64,000 bases of DNA from Typhlomys cinereus (Eukaryota > Chordata > Mammalia > Rodentia > Platacanthomyidae): positions 3,765,140-3,829,139 of the forward strand of contig JALPQD010000125.1 in NCBI GenBank assembly GCA_023101885.1, given 5' to 3'. Positions 1-9,672 of the stretch are shown here, piece after piece. The notes beneath the pieces are model-generated. The model did no database searches, was not told where the DNA came from, and saw only the letters and a list, made by a program, of their open reading frames with translations. Every line of letters starts with the position of its first letter. Position 1 is the first letter of the stretch. A program made the position numbers and the translations under genes.

Positions 1-643
1 CACATTCTACGTCTTTGCAACATAAAATGAAGGCACTTGAAGGACATAATGCTATATGCAAATGAACTCAGAAATTAAGGTTAGAATAATGATGACAAGA
101 ATAATGGTGGGTAGATAGGAGGTGGGAAAGATAAACAGAGATACAGAATTTTATAGTTAGAAAAGGAGAACAAATACTGGTGTTCTGTTTTTGCACAATG
201 ACTTCTACACACATGCACATATGTGCATACACATATACACACAAAAAAAGGAAAAAGAAAAAACTTATAAACTTCAATAATCACTAACTATAAGAAAGCA
301 ATATCTTACTGACCACCATGGGAGACCCATGCATATACACAAATTCTCACTGAGAGATAAATGTCATTAATGGCATCAGGAGCTTCTTGATGTATAACGA
401 CACTGAAACACGGATCTTGTCTCTCTTCTGATTAATATTAGGGGATAGATATTTTCTTTCAACTTGATTTTTCTAGCCTAAATTCAGATCATCAATAGTC
501 TAAACAATTCCTTTTGTGTTTTGGTATATTTTCAGTAATTTCCTTTGTTCACTTAGAGTATATTAGTTATTTTTACATGTATATTTTATTTGTGTCTTCC
601 AGATTTCATGTCCTGCATTTTTAGTTTCTGAACAGCACTGAAG
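1..643. other. Unassigned AT-rich intergenic sequence
   Basis: I see no coding, RNA or recognisable repeat signal here. Short open frames on the minus strand around 70-280 come from a CA-rich and T-rich stretch and have no protein-like character. Confidence 0.6.
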
Positions 644-655
644 GCTTGTATTTTT

Positions 656-944
656 TTTATTTCCACTCATACACACTTAACAGGTACACTGGTCCCCCCC
701 CTTCCTCCAACCCCCTATCCCCCTGTGCCCCCTCCCCTCCCCCTTTCCTCCCCATCCCCCAGTACCTCCCCCTCCCATCCCCGGAGCATCCTTTAATGTG
801 CATGCCAAACTCTCCTCTGGGTCCTCCTCTCCGATGAGATGCAAAGACCCAGTGGCATTTCCCAGAACCATTTCCTGTGTTCCCTTTAAGCATACGACCA
901 GTACTGTGGCTGTCAATCCCTTGCCTTCCAGGATCCTAGTTGAA
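656..944 (-). mobile_element. 5'-truncated L1 3' end, reverse orientation
   Basis: Read on the minus strand this is the terminal part of the L1 3' UTR. It holds the GGGATTGACAGCCAC block, the G-rich purine tract (seen here as a C-rich run) and the terminal GTGTATGAGTGG-like motif followed by an A-run. The TSD is visible as GCTTGTATTTTT at 644-655 and again at 945-956. The insert is therefore a clean target-primed reverse transcription product, truncated in the 3' UTR. Confidence 0.85.
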
Positions 945-956
945 GCTTGTATTTTT

Positions 957-1201
957 AGTGAAACGATTCTCACATTCTACCTGGCACATCATGTGCCTAT
1001 CTGTAAAGCAGAGATAACCACAATCTGTAACTGATGAGCTTGCTTGAAGCTTACCTGAATTAATGAATATGGAGCAGCTAGAATGTAATGACCTTCCAAA
1101 TTCCTATTATTATTAGAAAAATAATAGCATTAATACTGCTAGATATGAGTTATTCTTTTCTTTCACCTCCCTTTTTTTCTTTCATTTCTTCCTCTTCTTC
1201 C

Positions 1202-1252
<51 letters not shown>

Positions 1253-1580
1253 TGTCTCTTTTTCTGTCTCTCCCCTCTTCTCTTTCCTTTTTTCTTCTAG
1301 TGCTAATTTTTGTCTCAACTAATTTTATTTATTCACTGAACTGAGACGCTCTGGTACAATATTATTTTATTTACATGTAAAACTGTAGATTTACATGAAC
1401 TGGGCTTACTTGGATTTATGAGCATAAGCATCACATCTTACCACATACACAATACTAAATATATACATACTTTGTTTTTACATGTATAAGTATACATTGT
1501 ATTTCTCTACATGCATACATATCTGCATTAAAATATAAATATTTAAGATCCTTCCCCAAATTTTTTTTTGTATCTATTTC
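957..1580. other. Unassigned AT-rich sequence with a CT microsatellite
   Basis: No gene or known repeat body is seen apart from the CT repeat at about 1208-1247 and its T/C-rich shoulders. Around 1440-1540 there are short ATACAT-type runs. Confidence 0.5.
1208..1247 (+). repeat. (TC)n microsatellite
   Basis: About twenty uninterrupted CT dinucleotides lie inside a longer T/C-rich segment. Pure dinucleotide runs of this length are usually length-polymorphic. Confidence 0.95.
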
Positions 1581-1584
1581 TTTC

Positions 1585-1960
1585 TTTTAAAAATATATTT
1601 ATTTGTTTTTCTAGTTTTACAGGCATACTGAGTAATTAACCCTGTTGGCCTCCTCCCCATTCCCTCCCTCTTCTCTTTTCATCCTTTCTTCCTCTCTCTT
1701 CATCAATCCATCCTACTCCCTCCCATGCTCCAATCTGTCTGCTTCTATGAGTCCTAGGGTTCCCTTTGGATGGTCCACTCCAGTGGGGTTCCAGGTCTCT
1801 GTGGCAGAGCAAGTACCCCTCCTTGGACAGACTCACTGACAGGAGCATTCTCCCTCGCCTGTCTAGCTCTAGCCCCTAACATGTCCACTGCTTTTAATTA
1901 TTTCCCCTGGGATAGTTGCTAGTCTATGGGGGACGTGTTGGTATGTCAGCCATTGTGCTT
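1585..1960 (-). mobile_element. Older L1 3' UTR remnant, reverse orientation
   Basis: On the minus strand this has the general layout of an L1 3' end: a unique block, then a purine-rich tract, then an A-rich terminus. It matches the plus-strand remnant at 14070-14470 in blocks such as CATAGAAGCA followed by a GGAGGG-rich tract. Its sequence differs clearly from the abundant young L1 3' UTR here, so it looks like an older subfamily. The edges are approximate. Confidence 0.55.
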
Positions 1961-2146
1961 CCCCCCAAATTCTAATGTTTGTTCCCTATTCATCCAGAGA
2001 TCCTAAACCTGTTGGACAAGGACATTCTATATCCTATGAACACAGGCAGAAATATCCTTAGGCTGAAACTGGCTCTGTATGACCAAAGGAGCTCTTTGTA
2101 TTTGTAGTGTACATTTGCACTAGAGGTTTTTTTTTTTTTCTTCAGG

Positions 2147-2581
2147 TGTCATAGTTAACTACAGGTGTCAACTTGATGATTGAAGGTTCAAGCTCTGGGC
2201 AGATTTGTAGAGAATTAGTAGTTGAGTTAAGCCCAAAATGAACCTGCAGAAAATTGTCTAGCTGATGGGGAAGGCCCAGCCCTTGGTGGGTGGAACTAGT
2301 CCCCAGCAGGTGAATAAGATGGAGGGAACTGGTTGAGAAAGGGGACATCCTTGTGTGCACTTGGCCAGACATGATGGTCCGGCAAGTAAGAACTGTCCCT
2401 CTTTCAGCCGTTAGCGTGGATATGGTGTGGCCAGTTCCCTCAGCCTTGATGTTGGTGTGAGCTCTCCTGCCCAGCTGGATTAAGACCTATAACTGGACTA
2501 TCATAAGAGAATAAACTTCTTGTTCATTTAAGGAGTTTGATTTTTTTTTTTTAATCAGCAACCATGCAGGTGAACTGCAAC
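2147..2581 (+). repeat. Diverged solo LTR of the MaLR/ERVL-like family
   Basis: It starts TGTCATAGTTAA and runs through the same blocks as the paired LTRs at 3610-4012 and 5144-5546: GTGTCAACTTGA, GATGGGGAAGGCCCAGCC, the AATAAA-containing AGAGAATAAACTTC region and the AACCATGCAGG end. It is clearly more diverged than those copies and I cannot see a convincing 5-bp TSD, so it is probably an older insertion. Confidence 0.75.
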
Positions 2582-2987
2582 CTCGGGCTAGTGACTGAAG
2601 GCTATGCCTCAGTACTACACAAGGGACAGGCTTGGTATACTTTCACTCTCAGATTCACTCTGTGGCTCTGATCTTGGCTTTATTGCTTCTACTGGCTGAT
2701 TTCCTTTCACATGTGGAGGGAGGGAGGGGCTGGGATACCTATTAAGTTTGTATGAGTGGAAAAAAGAAAAGAATCTTCTCCTGGGTAAAATACCAATGGT
2801 CATATATTTAAAGCATTGTTAAATACTGAACTATTAATAACCTCTGGTAAACCAAATGAACACAGATGATTCAGAAAGACATAGTACTCTCTTGGTTTCT
2901 TAAGTGTAGACTTATTATTTGATCTTGTGAAATTTACTAAGTTCTTTTTCACATGTCAGGTCAGAAGTAAGTAAATTATAATGTAAG
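2582..2987. other. Mostly unassigned sequence with a short L1 3' terminus
   Basis: The stretch is unique-looking except near 2716-2780. There a purine-rich run followed by CCTATTAAGTTTGTATGAGT and an A-rich end marks the extreme 3' tip of a plus-strand L1. No gene is seen. Confidence 0.5.
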
Positions 2988-2999
2988 AAGTGTACAGTG

Positions 3000-3107
3000 G
3001 AGCTTGGGAATGACTCAAGGGTCAAAGACTTTGCCTCACAAGCAAAACAACCTGAATTTGGATCTCCAGATCCCATGTAAAGATGTCAAGCAGTACACAT
3101 GTAAAAA
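3000..3107 (+). mobile_element. Short tRNA-derived SINE (B2-type head)
   Basis: A degraded tRNA-like head (GGGAATGACTCAAGGGTCAAA, then a TTTGGATCTCCAGATCCCA box-B-like segment) is followed by an A-run. An imperfect 12-bp TSD flanks it: AAGTGTACAGTG at 2988-2999 and AAGTATACAGTG at 3108-3119. The 3' body of longer family members is missing. Confidence 0.7.
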
Positions 3108-3609
3108 AAGTATACAGTGTAAGAAGTGGTACATTAAAAATGTAAATGTAACAAACTATAGAAATGATCCCTGAAGCTCGGGGAAATTTGTGGAAGAGGG
3201 GGCAGTAAGATTGTAAGAGCACAAGGATGGGGGGAGTAATGATATGTAAGATACTCCACACAAGTTAGGGTCGAAGCAATCATATTTGGACTTTGCATGC
3301 CCTGCGCAATGTCAATACACTATTGACCTCACAAAGTCTAGCGTTTGCTAAAGACACTAGGATCCTTGGAGGCAAGGGATTGACAGCCACAGTAGTGTTC
3401 CTATGCTTAAAGGGAACACAGGAAATGGTTCTGGGAAATGCCACTGGGTCCTTACATCTCATCGGAGAGGAGGATCCAGAGGAGAGTTTGGCATGCTCAT
3501 TAAAGTATGCTCCAGGGACGGGAGGGGGAGGGACTAGGGGAGGGAGAGGGAAGGGGGAGAGGAGGGGAGCAAAGGGGAGTGGGGAGGTGGAGGGAGGGAA
3601 GGAACCTAT

Positions 3610-4012
3610 TGTCATAGTTAAGCACAGGTGTCAACTTGACTCTTGAGGGTTTGAGCTCTGGGCAAAGTTGTAGAGAGTTGATGGTTGAGTTAAGCCCAGA
3701 GCAAACCTGAAGGCTGCTGGGGAAGACCCAGCCCATGGTGGGTGGGATTAGGCCCTGGATAAATCACAGAGAGCTGGTTGAGAGAGTTGGCATCCTTCTC
3801 TATACTTGGTCAGACATGCTGGTCTGGCAAGTAAGGATTGTCCATTTCTCAGCCGGTATGGTGGCCAGTTCCCTCGGCCCTGGTGTTGGTGTGTGCTCTC
3901 CTGTCAAGCTGGACTATGAACTGTAACCAGACTGTCGTAAGAAAGTAAACTCCTTGTTCCCTTAAGCTGTGTTCTGGTCATTTATCAGCAACCATGCAGG
4001 TGGACTGCAACA
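3610..4012 (+). repeat. Left LTR of the 3610-5546 element
   Basis: It starts TGTCATAG and ends in GCAACA, consistent with TG...CA termini. Aligned by eye with the right LTR it differs at about 8 of 403 positions, all substitutions. Two percent LTR divergence means a fairly recent insertion compared with the other LTR at 2147. Confidence 0.85.
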
Positions 4013-5143
4013 GAATTTGGTACCCAGGAAGTGGGGTGTTGCTGATAAATCTGACTATGTGGATTTTGTATCTTTTGAACGGTTTCGCTGGACAAAGTTG
4101 AAAATGCTTGAGAATTTTCACTTTGTGGTTTCACAAATACCGTTCTTCAGAGTTTAGTGGGCCAATTGCTGAGAGACATTGTTTGGGCCCAGTTTCTGAG
4201 GAGGGGAACAAGGACTTTGGTAAAGTTGAATTGAGAGACGATGGACTGGTTTGCTTGATTGAGGAGAGCTGTGTTGGCAGCCTTGAAGGTTTGGATGTGC
4301 AAAGGGCAGGCAGCAGAATATTTGCTGCTGTTGGGCAAATGAGTATCAGTGAAGGAAAACCTAGTGACTTGCACTGAGACGGTGGAGGATGTGGAAACCA
4401 CCGTATGGCAAGTTCATGGTTTGGAAGCTCAGATTCTTCAGGGGCCGAAAGCCCAAGTTAAAGTTGTTTCTTGCCCTTTGCAAGTTTGGTTGCCTAGAAG
4501 AGAGGCCTTTCCAGCGTCAGTGCGTTGAAGTTGGTGCGGCTGTGGCTCCAGTGGACTAAGCTGCGTTTCAACCTCGCTTCGGAATCAGGCAGCGTCCCTC
4601 AGGTGATGCTGGTTTTCATGTACTACTGAAGGGTTCATGGAGAGCAGCAGAAGCTTGGCGCCAAGTGGCAGAGTAGAGTTCCTGCGAGAGATGGTGAAGC
4701 TTAAAGCTGCAAAGGAGAACCCAGAGTTGTGTTTGAGATGCCAGAACTGTGGGACTGCTGCTGAGGACAACTGCGAGTGGAGATTCAGCCTGGTTCAGAG
4801 GAACTCTGCTCTTACAACTTCGAGCTGCAAACAGGGACTGCGAATGCCTCGAATCTTTGAGCCGCCTTGACTACGTGATGAGCAGCAGAAGATGGACATT
4901 GAAGTACAGGATGCGGTGATTTGCTGGACTTTGATCTTTTTAATATTTTCTTATTGTTTTAAGATCCTTCTGTTTTAATGTTTTATCTGCTTTAAACTTT
5001 TAAAATATTGGAACTGAAGTTTTAAGAGAGAACATTTTAAATTTGTCCATGGAATGTATTTATATTTTAACATCTGTGGGGACAAGGAAAGGTTACAGTT
5101 TAAAAGTGCTATTGTTTTTGTGTCAAGTTGACAAGGGGTGAAA
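4013..5143 (+). other. Non-coding internal region of the LTR element
   Basis: The sequence begins with the primer-binding-site-like segment and ends in the polypurine tract. Between them I see no retroviral motif and no long frame. Its length and opening sequence resemble internal regions of non-autonomous MaLR elements. Confidence 0.7.
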
Positions 5144-5546
5144 TGTCATAGTTAAGCACAGATGTCAACTTGACTCTTGAGGGTTTGAGCTCTGGGCACA
5201 GTTGTAGAGAGTTGATGGTTGAGTTAAGCCCAGAGCAAACCTGAAGGCTGCTGGGGAAGACCCAGCCCATGGTGGGTGGGATTAGGCCCTGGATAAATCA
5301 CAGAGAGCTGGGTGAGAGAGTTGGCATCCTTCTCTATACTTGGTCAGACATGCTGGTCTGGCAAGTAAGGATTGTCCATTTCTCAGCCGTTATGGTGGCC
5401 AGTTCCCTCGGCCCTGGTGTTGGTGTGTGCTCTCCTGTCAAGCTGGACTGAGAACTGTAACCAGGCTGTCGTAAGAAAGTAAACTCCTTGTTCCCTTAAG
5501 CTGTGTTCTGGTCATTTATCAGCAACCATGCAGGCGGACTGCAACA
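5144..5546 (+). repeat. Right LTR of the 3610-5546 element
   Basis: It has the same length and termini as the left LTR and is about 98 percent identical by eye. The TSD base block CCTAT follows directly at 5547-5551. Confidence 0.85.
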
Positions 5547-5761
5547 CCTATGTACCTGTTAAGTTTGTAAAAGTGGAAATAAAAAAATAAATAAATATAA
5601 AAAAAGTAAATGTGCCTAGAGAACAGAGAGTTCACTGGGAAAAATAAGATGGAATTCAATTTTATTTTGCATTTTGTTAATAAATTAAAGAGATAGAATA
5701 CAAATCACCATGGCAACAGGTGACTACCAGGGTAATAGTGGAATGAGTATCAAGGAGACAA

Positions 5762-6499
5762 GTGGTTGCTCCCTTGATCATGGTCCAGGTAAGGCACCCT
5801 GCTTCCTAGGTACTTCCCACCAGCACCCAGGTCACCTGCTCCTCCCAGCCCCTCCCACCATCCAGACTGAGCAGTGCCCAAGCTGCCCAGGGCTTGGGTG
5901 GACCACTGGCCATGCCCCAGGCCCAGGTGCACCTATCCTCCTCAGCCCCTTCCCCCTCTCTGCCTGCCCCGTGCTCTCTCCCAGTCACCCTGCTTTCCAG
6001 AATTCAACAGAATCAAAAAAAAAAAAAAAATCCAAGCAAAGCTCTAGAAACAAAGGCCATACATCTGAAGTCCTCTAAAATCATCCTGTCACATGGAAGA
6101 GATTCTTCACATCTAGCCCAAAGATAAGTAAACCCACTTTTTACCATCCTGTTTCTCCCAATTATTAATCACTGTAGATTAACTTTTCTATATAGCCACC
6201 CCGAAAACATATACTACTTCAGGGACTATACCACTCACCCTCACATATCACCAAAGTACTAAAGCATAAAAGTGCACTACCATACTAATATTCACCCCCA
6301 TCTACTAAACCTGACTTAATTGAAGTACTAACAGTCTAATAGCTTCATCCAGGAAATAGTAATAACAACAGACAAAGGCATCCAACTCCAAGGCAACCAC
6401 TAGTAATAACTGCCAGAGAGCAGTTTCACCAACAAAATCAGTTTCAGTCAAAAACTGATAGAACATAGAAACTGAAAGGACTCAAGAGACAAAACAACA
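5762..6499 (+). promoter_or_regulatory. L1 element A 5' UTR / internal promoter region
   Basis: The first 250 bases are C-rich and align in blocks with the 5' part of the L1 at 51181. An AG/GTAAG splice-donor-like site lies at about 5787-5793. No tandem monomer is visible in this copy. L1 5' UTRs carry the RNA polymerase II promoter in general; activity of this one is unknown. Confidence 0.6.
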
Positions 6500-8324
6500 A
6501 TGTTCAAGTCAAAGTGTAGATCCATGAGAAACAAAACCCAAAAAAACAAATCTCCCACTGAAAAAATTAACCCCATAGCAGCAGATTCCCACCAGAACAA
6601 TGCAAAGAAAATTCACAGGCCCACAATAACGACTTTCTTTTCTTTTCTTTTTTATTTCTGCTCATGCAAACTTAATAGGTACCCTGGCCCCCTCCCTCCC
6701 TCCACCCCTTCCTGGACCCCCTTGCTCCCTCCTTCCTTTTCCCCTTCCTTTCCCCCCCCTCCATCCCTATCTCCCAATGCCTCCTTCCCCCTTCCCCCAT
6801 CCCTGGAGCATCCTTTAATGTGTATGTCAAACTTTCCTCTGGGTCCTCCTCTCTGATGAGGTGTAAGGACTCAGTGACATTTCCTAGAACTCTTCCTTGT
6901 GTTCCCCTTAAGTATAGGAACATTATTGTGGCTATTATTCCTTAACTTCTAAGGATCCTAGTGCCTTTAGTCCATGCTAGACTTTGAGGGGTCAATAATG
7001 TGTTGGTCATTGTTCAGGTCATGCAAAGTTCTGTTATGATTGCTTCGGCCCTAGCTTGTATGGAGTATCTTGCATATCGTTGCTCCTCCCCATCTTTAGG
7101 CTCTTACAATCTTACAGCCCCTTCTTCCGCAAATTTCCCTGAGCGTCAGGATGGGGAGAGATTAGGCTGGCCTAGTTCCAGGTAGTTGATATAAAGTCTC
7201 TAACGTTCAGAATTATGGTTTGTTGATTTTTTTTTTCAGTTTTGCTGCTCCTACTATGCCCTTGGCTCCATCCTGATGGGTATTGGATGTCACCCCCTGA
7301 CCAGAGATAAAAAGCTGTTAAATTAAAGTCTTATTATAAGAGTATATTCAAAGGTAGATGGCATAAAAGTAGGAGACTGCGGTGACGGGGGGGGGGGAGG
7401 GAGGTCAGTTTCCCATTGCAAAATGGTTACTTTCTGTCAGACTATATGCCTTTCCCTTTTAGTGAGATCATACCCCCTCAGTTGCAAATGATCAGGGAGG
7501 AAATCTGTGAACTTAACCAGATGTCTCATTGCTTACTTGCAGTCCTTGATGGTGGCCTATTTTCTCTGCTGTAACATGATCCCCTCTCTCCTTGTAAGAT
7601 AACGACTTTCAAAGCATGATCATTACTATGATCAATACTATGAAAGAGGAAATCCAGGAGGAGTTAAATAACTGCATTAACTACTTTGAACAGGAACACA
7701 ACAGACACTTGGAGGAGTTGAGAAAAACAGTTCAAGAAACAAAAATAGGAATAGCTGTTAAAACAGTCTCAGGCAGAGTTTAAAATTGAACTAAAAGACA
7801 AGTTATCCTCAACCCAGAACTCAACAGAAAGTCTTATCAGCAGAACTAATGAAGTAGAAAATAGAATTTCAGATCTTGAAGACAAAGTGGAAGAATTAAC
7901 CAGCTCAATGGAAGAGGTTGTTAAAGCCAAAAAGATACTTGAGAGAAATATTCAAGAGTTATAGGACCTCTGAAGAAGCCTAACATTCAAGACAAAGAAA
8001 AGGTGCTGAGAACTTCAAGGGAAAAAAGTCACTTTTAATGGTAAACCTATTAAAATTACAAATGACTTCTCAATGGAAACAGTAAAAGCAAGAAGAGTTT
8101 GGAGAGACGTACTTCAAGTATTGAATGAGCAAAAATGTCAACCCAGGATGATATACCCGGCAAAACTATTTGTCATGATCGAGAGAGAAAGAAAAAAATT
8201 TCAGCACAAAGACAACTTGAAGGCTTACATGTCTACTAAACCAGGCCTTCAAAAAATGCTAGAAATGATACGTAAACTTGAAGAAAAGAACAAGCATATT
8301 CAGGAGGACAGAAGGGAAGTATAA
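6500..8324 (+). pseudogene. L1 ORF1 remnant (element A)
   Basis: ORF1 encodes the L1 RNA-binding chaperone. The start at 6500 reads MFKSKCRSMRNKTQKN, a basic N-terminus, and is interrupted at 6637 by a reverse L1. After the insertion (7599 on) come coiled-coil-like segments rich in Glu, Lys and Leu with stops. A longer clean frame at 8073-8324 covers the C-terminal domain (VKARRVWRDVL, the YPAKLF motif, and a basic tail ending near IQEDRREV). The C-terminal frame ends at the normal place just before ORF2. Broken by the insertion, stops and frameshifts, so not functional. Confidence 0.85.
6638..7598 (-). mobile_element. L1 3' end inserted in reverse into ORF1 of element A
   Basis: The insert is a 961-bp 5'-truncated L1 3' UTR in minus orientation. 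The 12-bp TSD ATAACGACTTTC lies at 6626-6637 and 7599-7610. On the plus strand it begins with T-rich sequence (the reversed tail) and runs through the C-rich strand of the purine tract. It is younger than element A. A run of ten G residues occurs near 7388. Confidence 0.9.
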
Positions 8325-8905
8325 TACCACCAAAACCTAAAAGCCAAATAATACACTTAGGAAAGCCACTAAACATAAAAAGTATCCAGAATTAAAAATA
8401 ATTTCTCTATCATAACATTAAATGTCAATGGAATTAACTCACCAATCAAGAGACATAGATTACAAACCTGGATTAAAAATCATAACCCATCAATCTGCTG
8501 CCTTTAGGAAACTCATCTCACCACAAAAGATAAGCACATCCTAAAAATAAAAGGCTGGTCCAAAATTCTGCAAGCTAATGGAAACAGGAAACTTGCAGAG
8601 GTAGCTATTGTGCTATCAGACAAAGTGGATTTCAACCAAAAAAAAAAAAATCATGAGACACAGACGGTTACTACATTTTAGTCACAGGTACAATTCACCA
8701 GGAAGACTTCACAATACTAATACCTAATACGGGCCTGTCCACATTCATTAAGCAAACCCTACAGGCTCTAAAGCGAGAAATAAACTTTCCAAACAATAAT
8801 TCTTGGGGATTTCAATACCACCCTCTCAACATGGGATAGATCAACAGGTCAAAATCTTAACAGAGACACATTGGAACTTAAACTCTTACTAAAATGGACC
8901 TTACA

Positions 8906-9672
8906 CAAAGTCTAGCATCGGCTAAAGGCACCAAGATCCTTGGAGGCAAGGGATTGACAGCCACAGTAGTGTTCCTATGCTTAAGGGGAACACGAGAAAG
9001 GGTTCAGGGAAATGCCGCTGGGTCCTTGTAGGTCATCGGAGAGGAGGACTAAGAGGAGAGTTAGGCATACACAATAAAGGACACTCTGGGAATTGGGGGG
9101 GAGGCACTGGGAGACAGGGAGGGACGGAAGGGGAGCAAGGGGTTCAGGGGGAGGAGGAGGGGTGAGGGAACTGGTCTACCTATTAAGTTTGTATGAGCGG
9201 AAATAATAATAAAAAATGTTAAAAAAAAACCAGTTGTAATACATCCATTCAATAGAACACAGCTGAAAAAATGTATTAACCACTGACTTATACAACATGT
9301 GTTCACACAAAATAGAGATGTTGAGAGAAAGTGTACATTTTACATTTGTGTTGATAGCTAGTACATTAGAGACTGTAGTCTTTGATGGACTACAGGGTTC
9401 TTGTTGTCTGGGAGAAAAAAATATATATTCTAGAATATTCAGGCCAAGACGGAGGGGGTTGCAAACATACATAAAAATTTAGGAAATATGAGCTGGAATA
9501 GTTGTTTTGATTCTTATGGTGTTATATATATTTTTTCACTGTATCATGTTTAGTAATCATATCTGTAAAATATTAGTATTTGCTCTGATCATGTCACAGT
9601 CCATTTTTTTGGATGGCAATCATGTTGACTACATCAAAAATCAATAAATGCCATGTGAACATGAAAAAAAAT
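8906..9672 (+). mobile_element. L1 3' end carrying a 3' transduction, nested in ORF2
   Basis: The 13-bp TSD AATGGACCTTACA is at 8893-8905 and 9673-9685. Between the repeats lies a 5'-truncated L1 3' UTR (8906 to about 9230) ending in the standard terminus and an A-rich tail. It continues into about 440 bp of non-L1A sequence (9231-9663). That sequence ends with AATAAA at 9643-9648 and a second A-run at 9664-9670, just before the right TSD. This is the expected layout when L1 transcription reads through its own weak polyadenylation site to a downstream one. Confidence 0.88.
9231..9663 (+). other. Transduced flank from the source L1 locus
   Basis: This is not part of the L1 3' UTR consensus seen elsewhere in the window. 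Its beginning (CATCCATTCAATAGAACACA and on) resembles the 3' end of ORF2 of an ancient L1, and the later part is AT-rich. No gene is seen. It should exist once more in this genome directly downstream of the parent L1. Confidence 0.7.

Larger units (their letters stand above)
3610..5546 (+). mobile_element. Compact two-LTR MaLR/ERVL-like retrotransposon
   Basis: This is a complete LTR-internal-LTR structure of 1,937 bp: 403-bp LTRs at both ends and about 1.13 kb of internal sequence. A 5-bp TSD, CCTAT, is at 3605-3609 and 5547-5551. The internal part opens just after the left LTR with a TGGTACCCAGGAAGTGGGG segment at about 4018-4036. This is the position and type expected of an ERVL/MaLR primer-binding site (leucine-tRNA-like). 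A purine stretch (ACAAGGGGTGAAA) sits directly before the right LTR as the polypurine tract. No gag, protease or pol frame is recognisable; the longest open frames are under 90 codons. It must have moved with proteins supplied by another element. Confidence 0.85.
3166..5615 (+). mobile_element. L1 3' UTR fragment split by an LTR element
   Basis: Positions 3166-3609 carry the typical L1 3' UTR series: AGGGGGCAGTAAGATTGTAAGAG, the GGGATTGACAGCCACAGTAG block and the G-rich purine tract. The expected terminal motif and A-rich tail do not follow; instead an LTR element starts at 3610. The missing tip reappears at 5552-5615 (GTTAAGTTTGTAAAAGTGG, then an A-rich tail). Read across the insertion, the L1 end is complete, so this L1 was present before the LTR element arrived. 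Confidence 0.85.

Noticed and set aside
677..973. Gly/Arg-rich minus-strand frame of 98 codons
   Set aside because: It is the translated G-rich purine tract of an L1 3' UTR; similar frames recur at every such copy (3293, 16236, 34006).
3293..3646. 117-codon plus-strand frame running into the LTR
   Set aside because: L1 3' UTR plus purine tract plus the first LTR bases; it crosses an insertion boundary and cannot be a gene.
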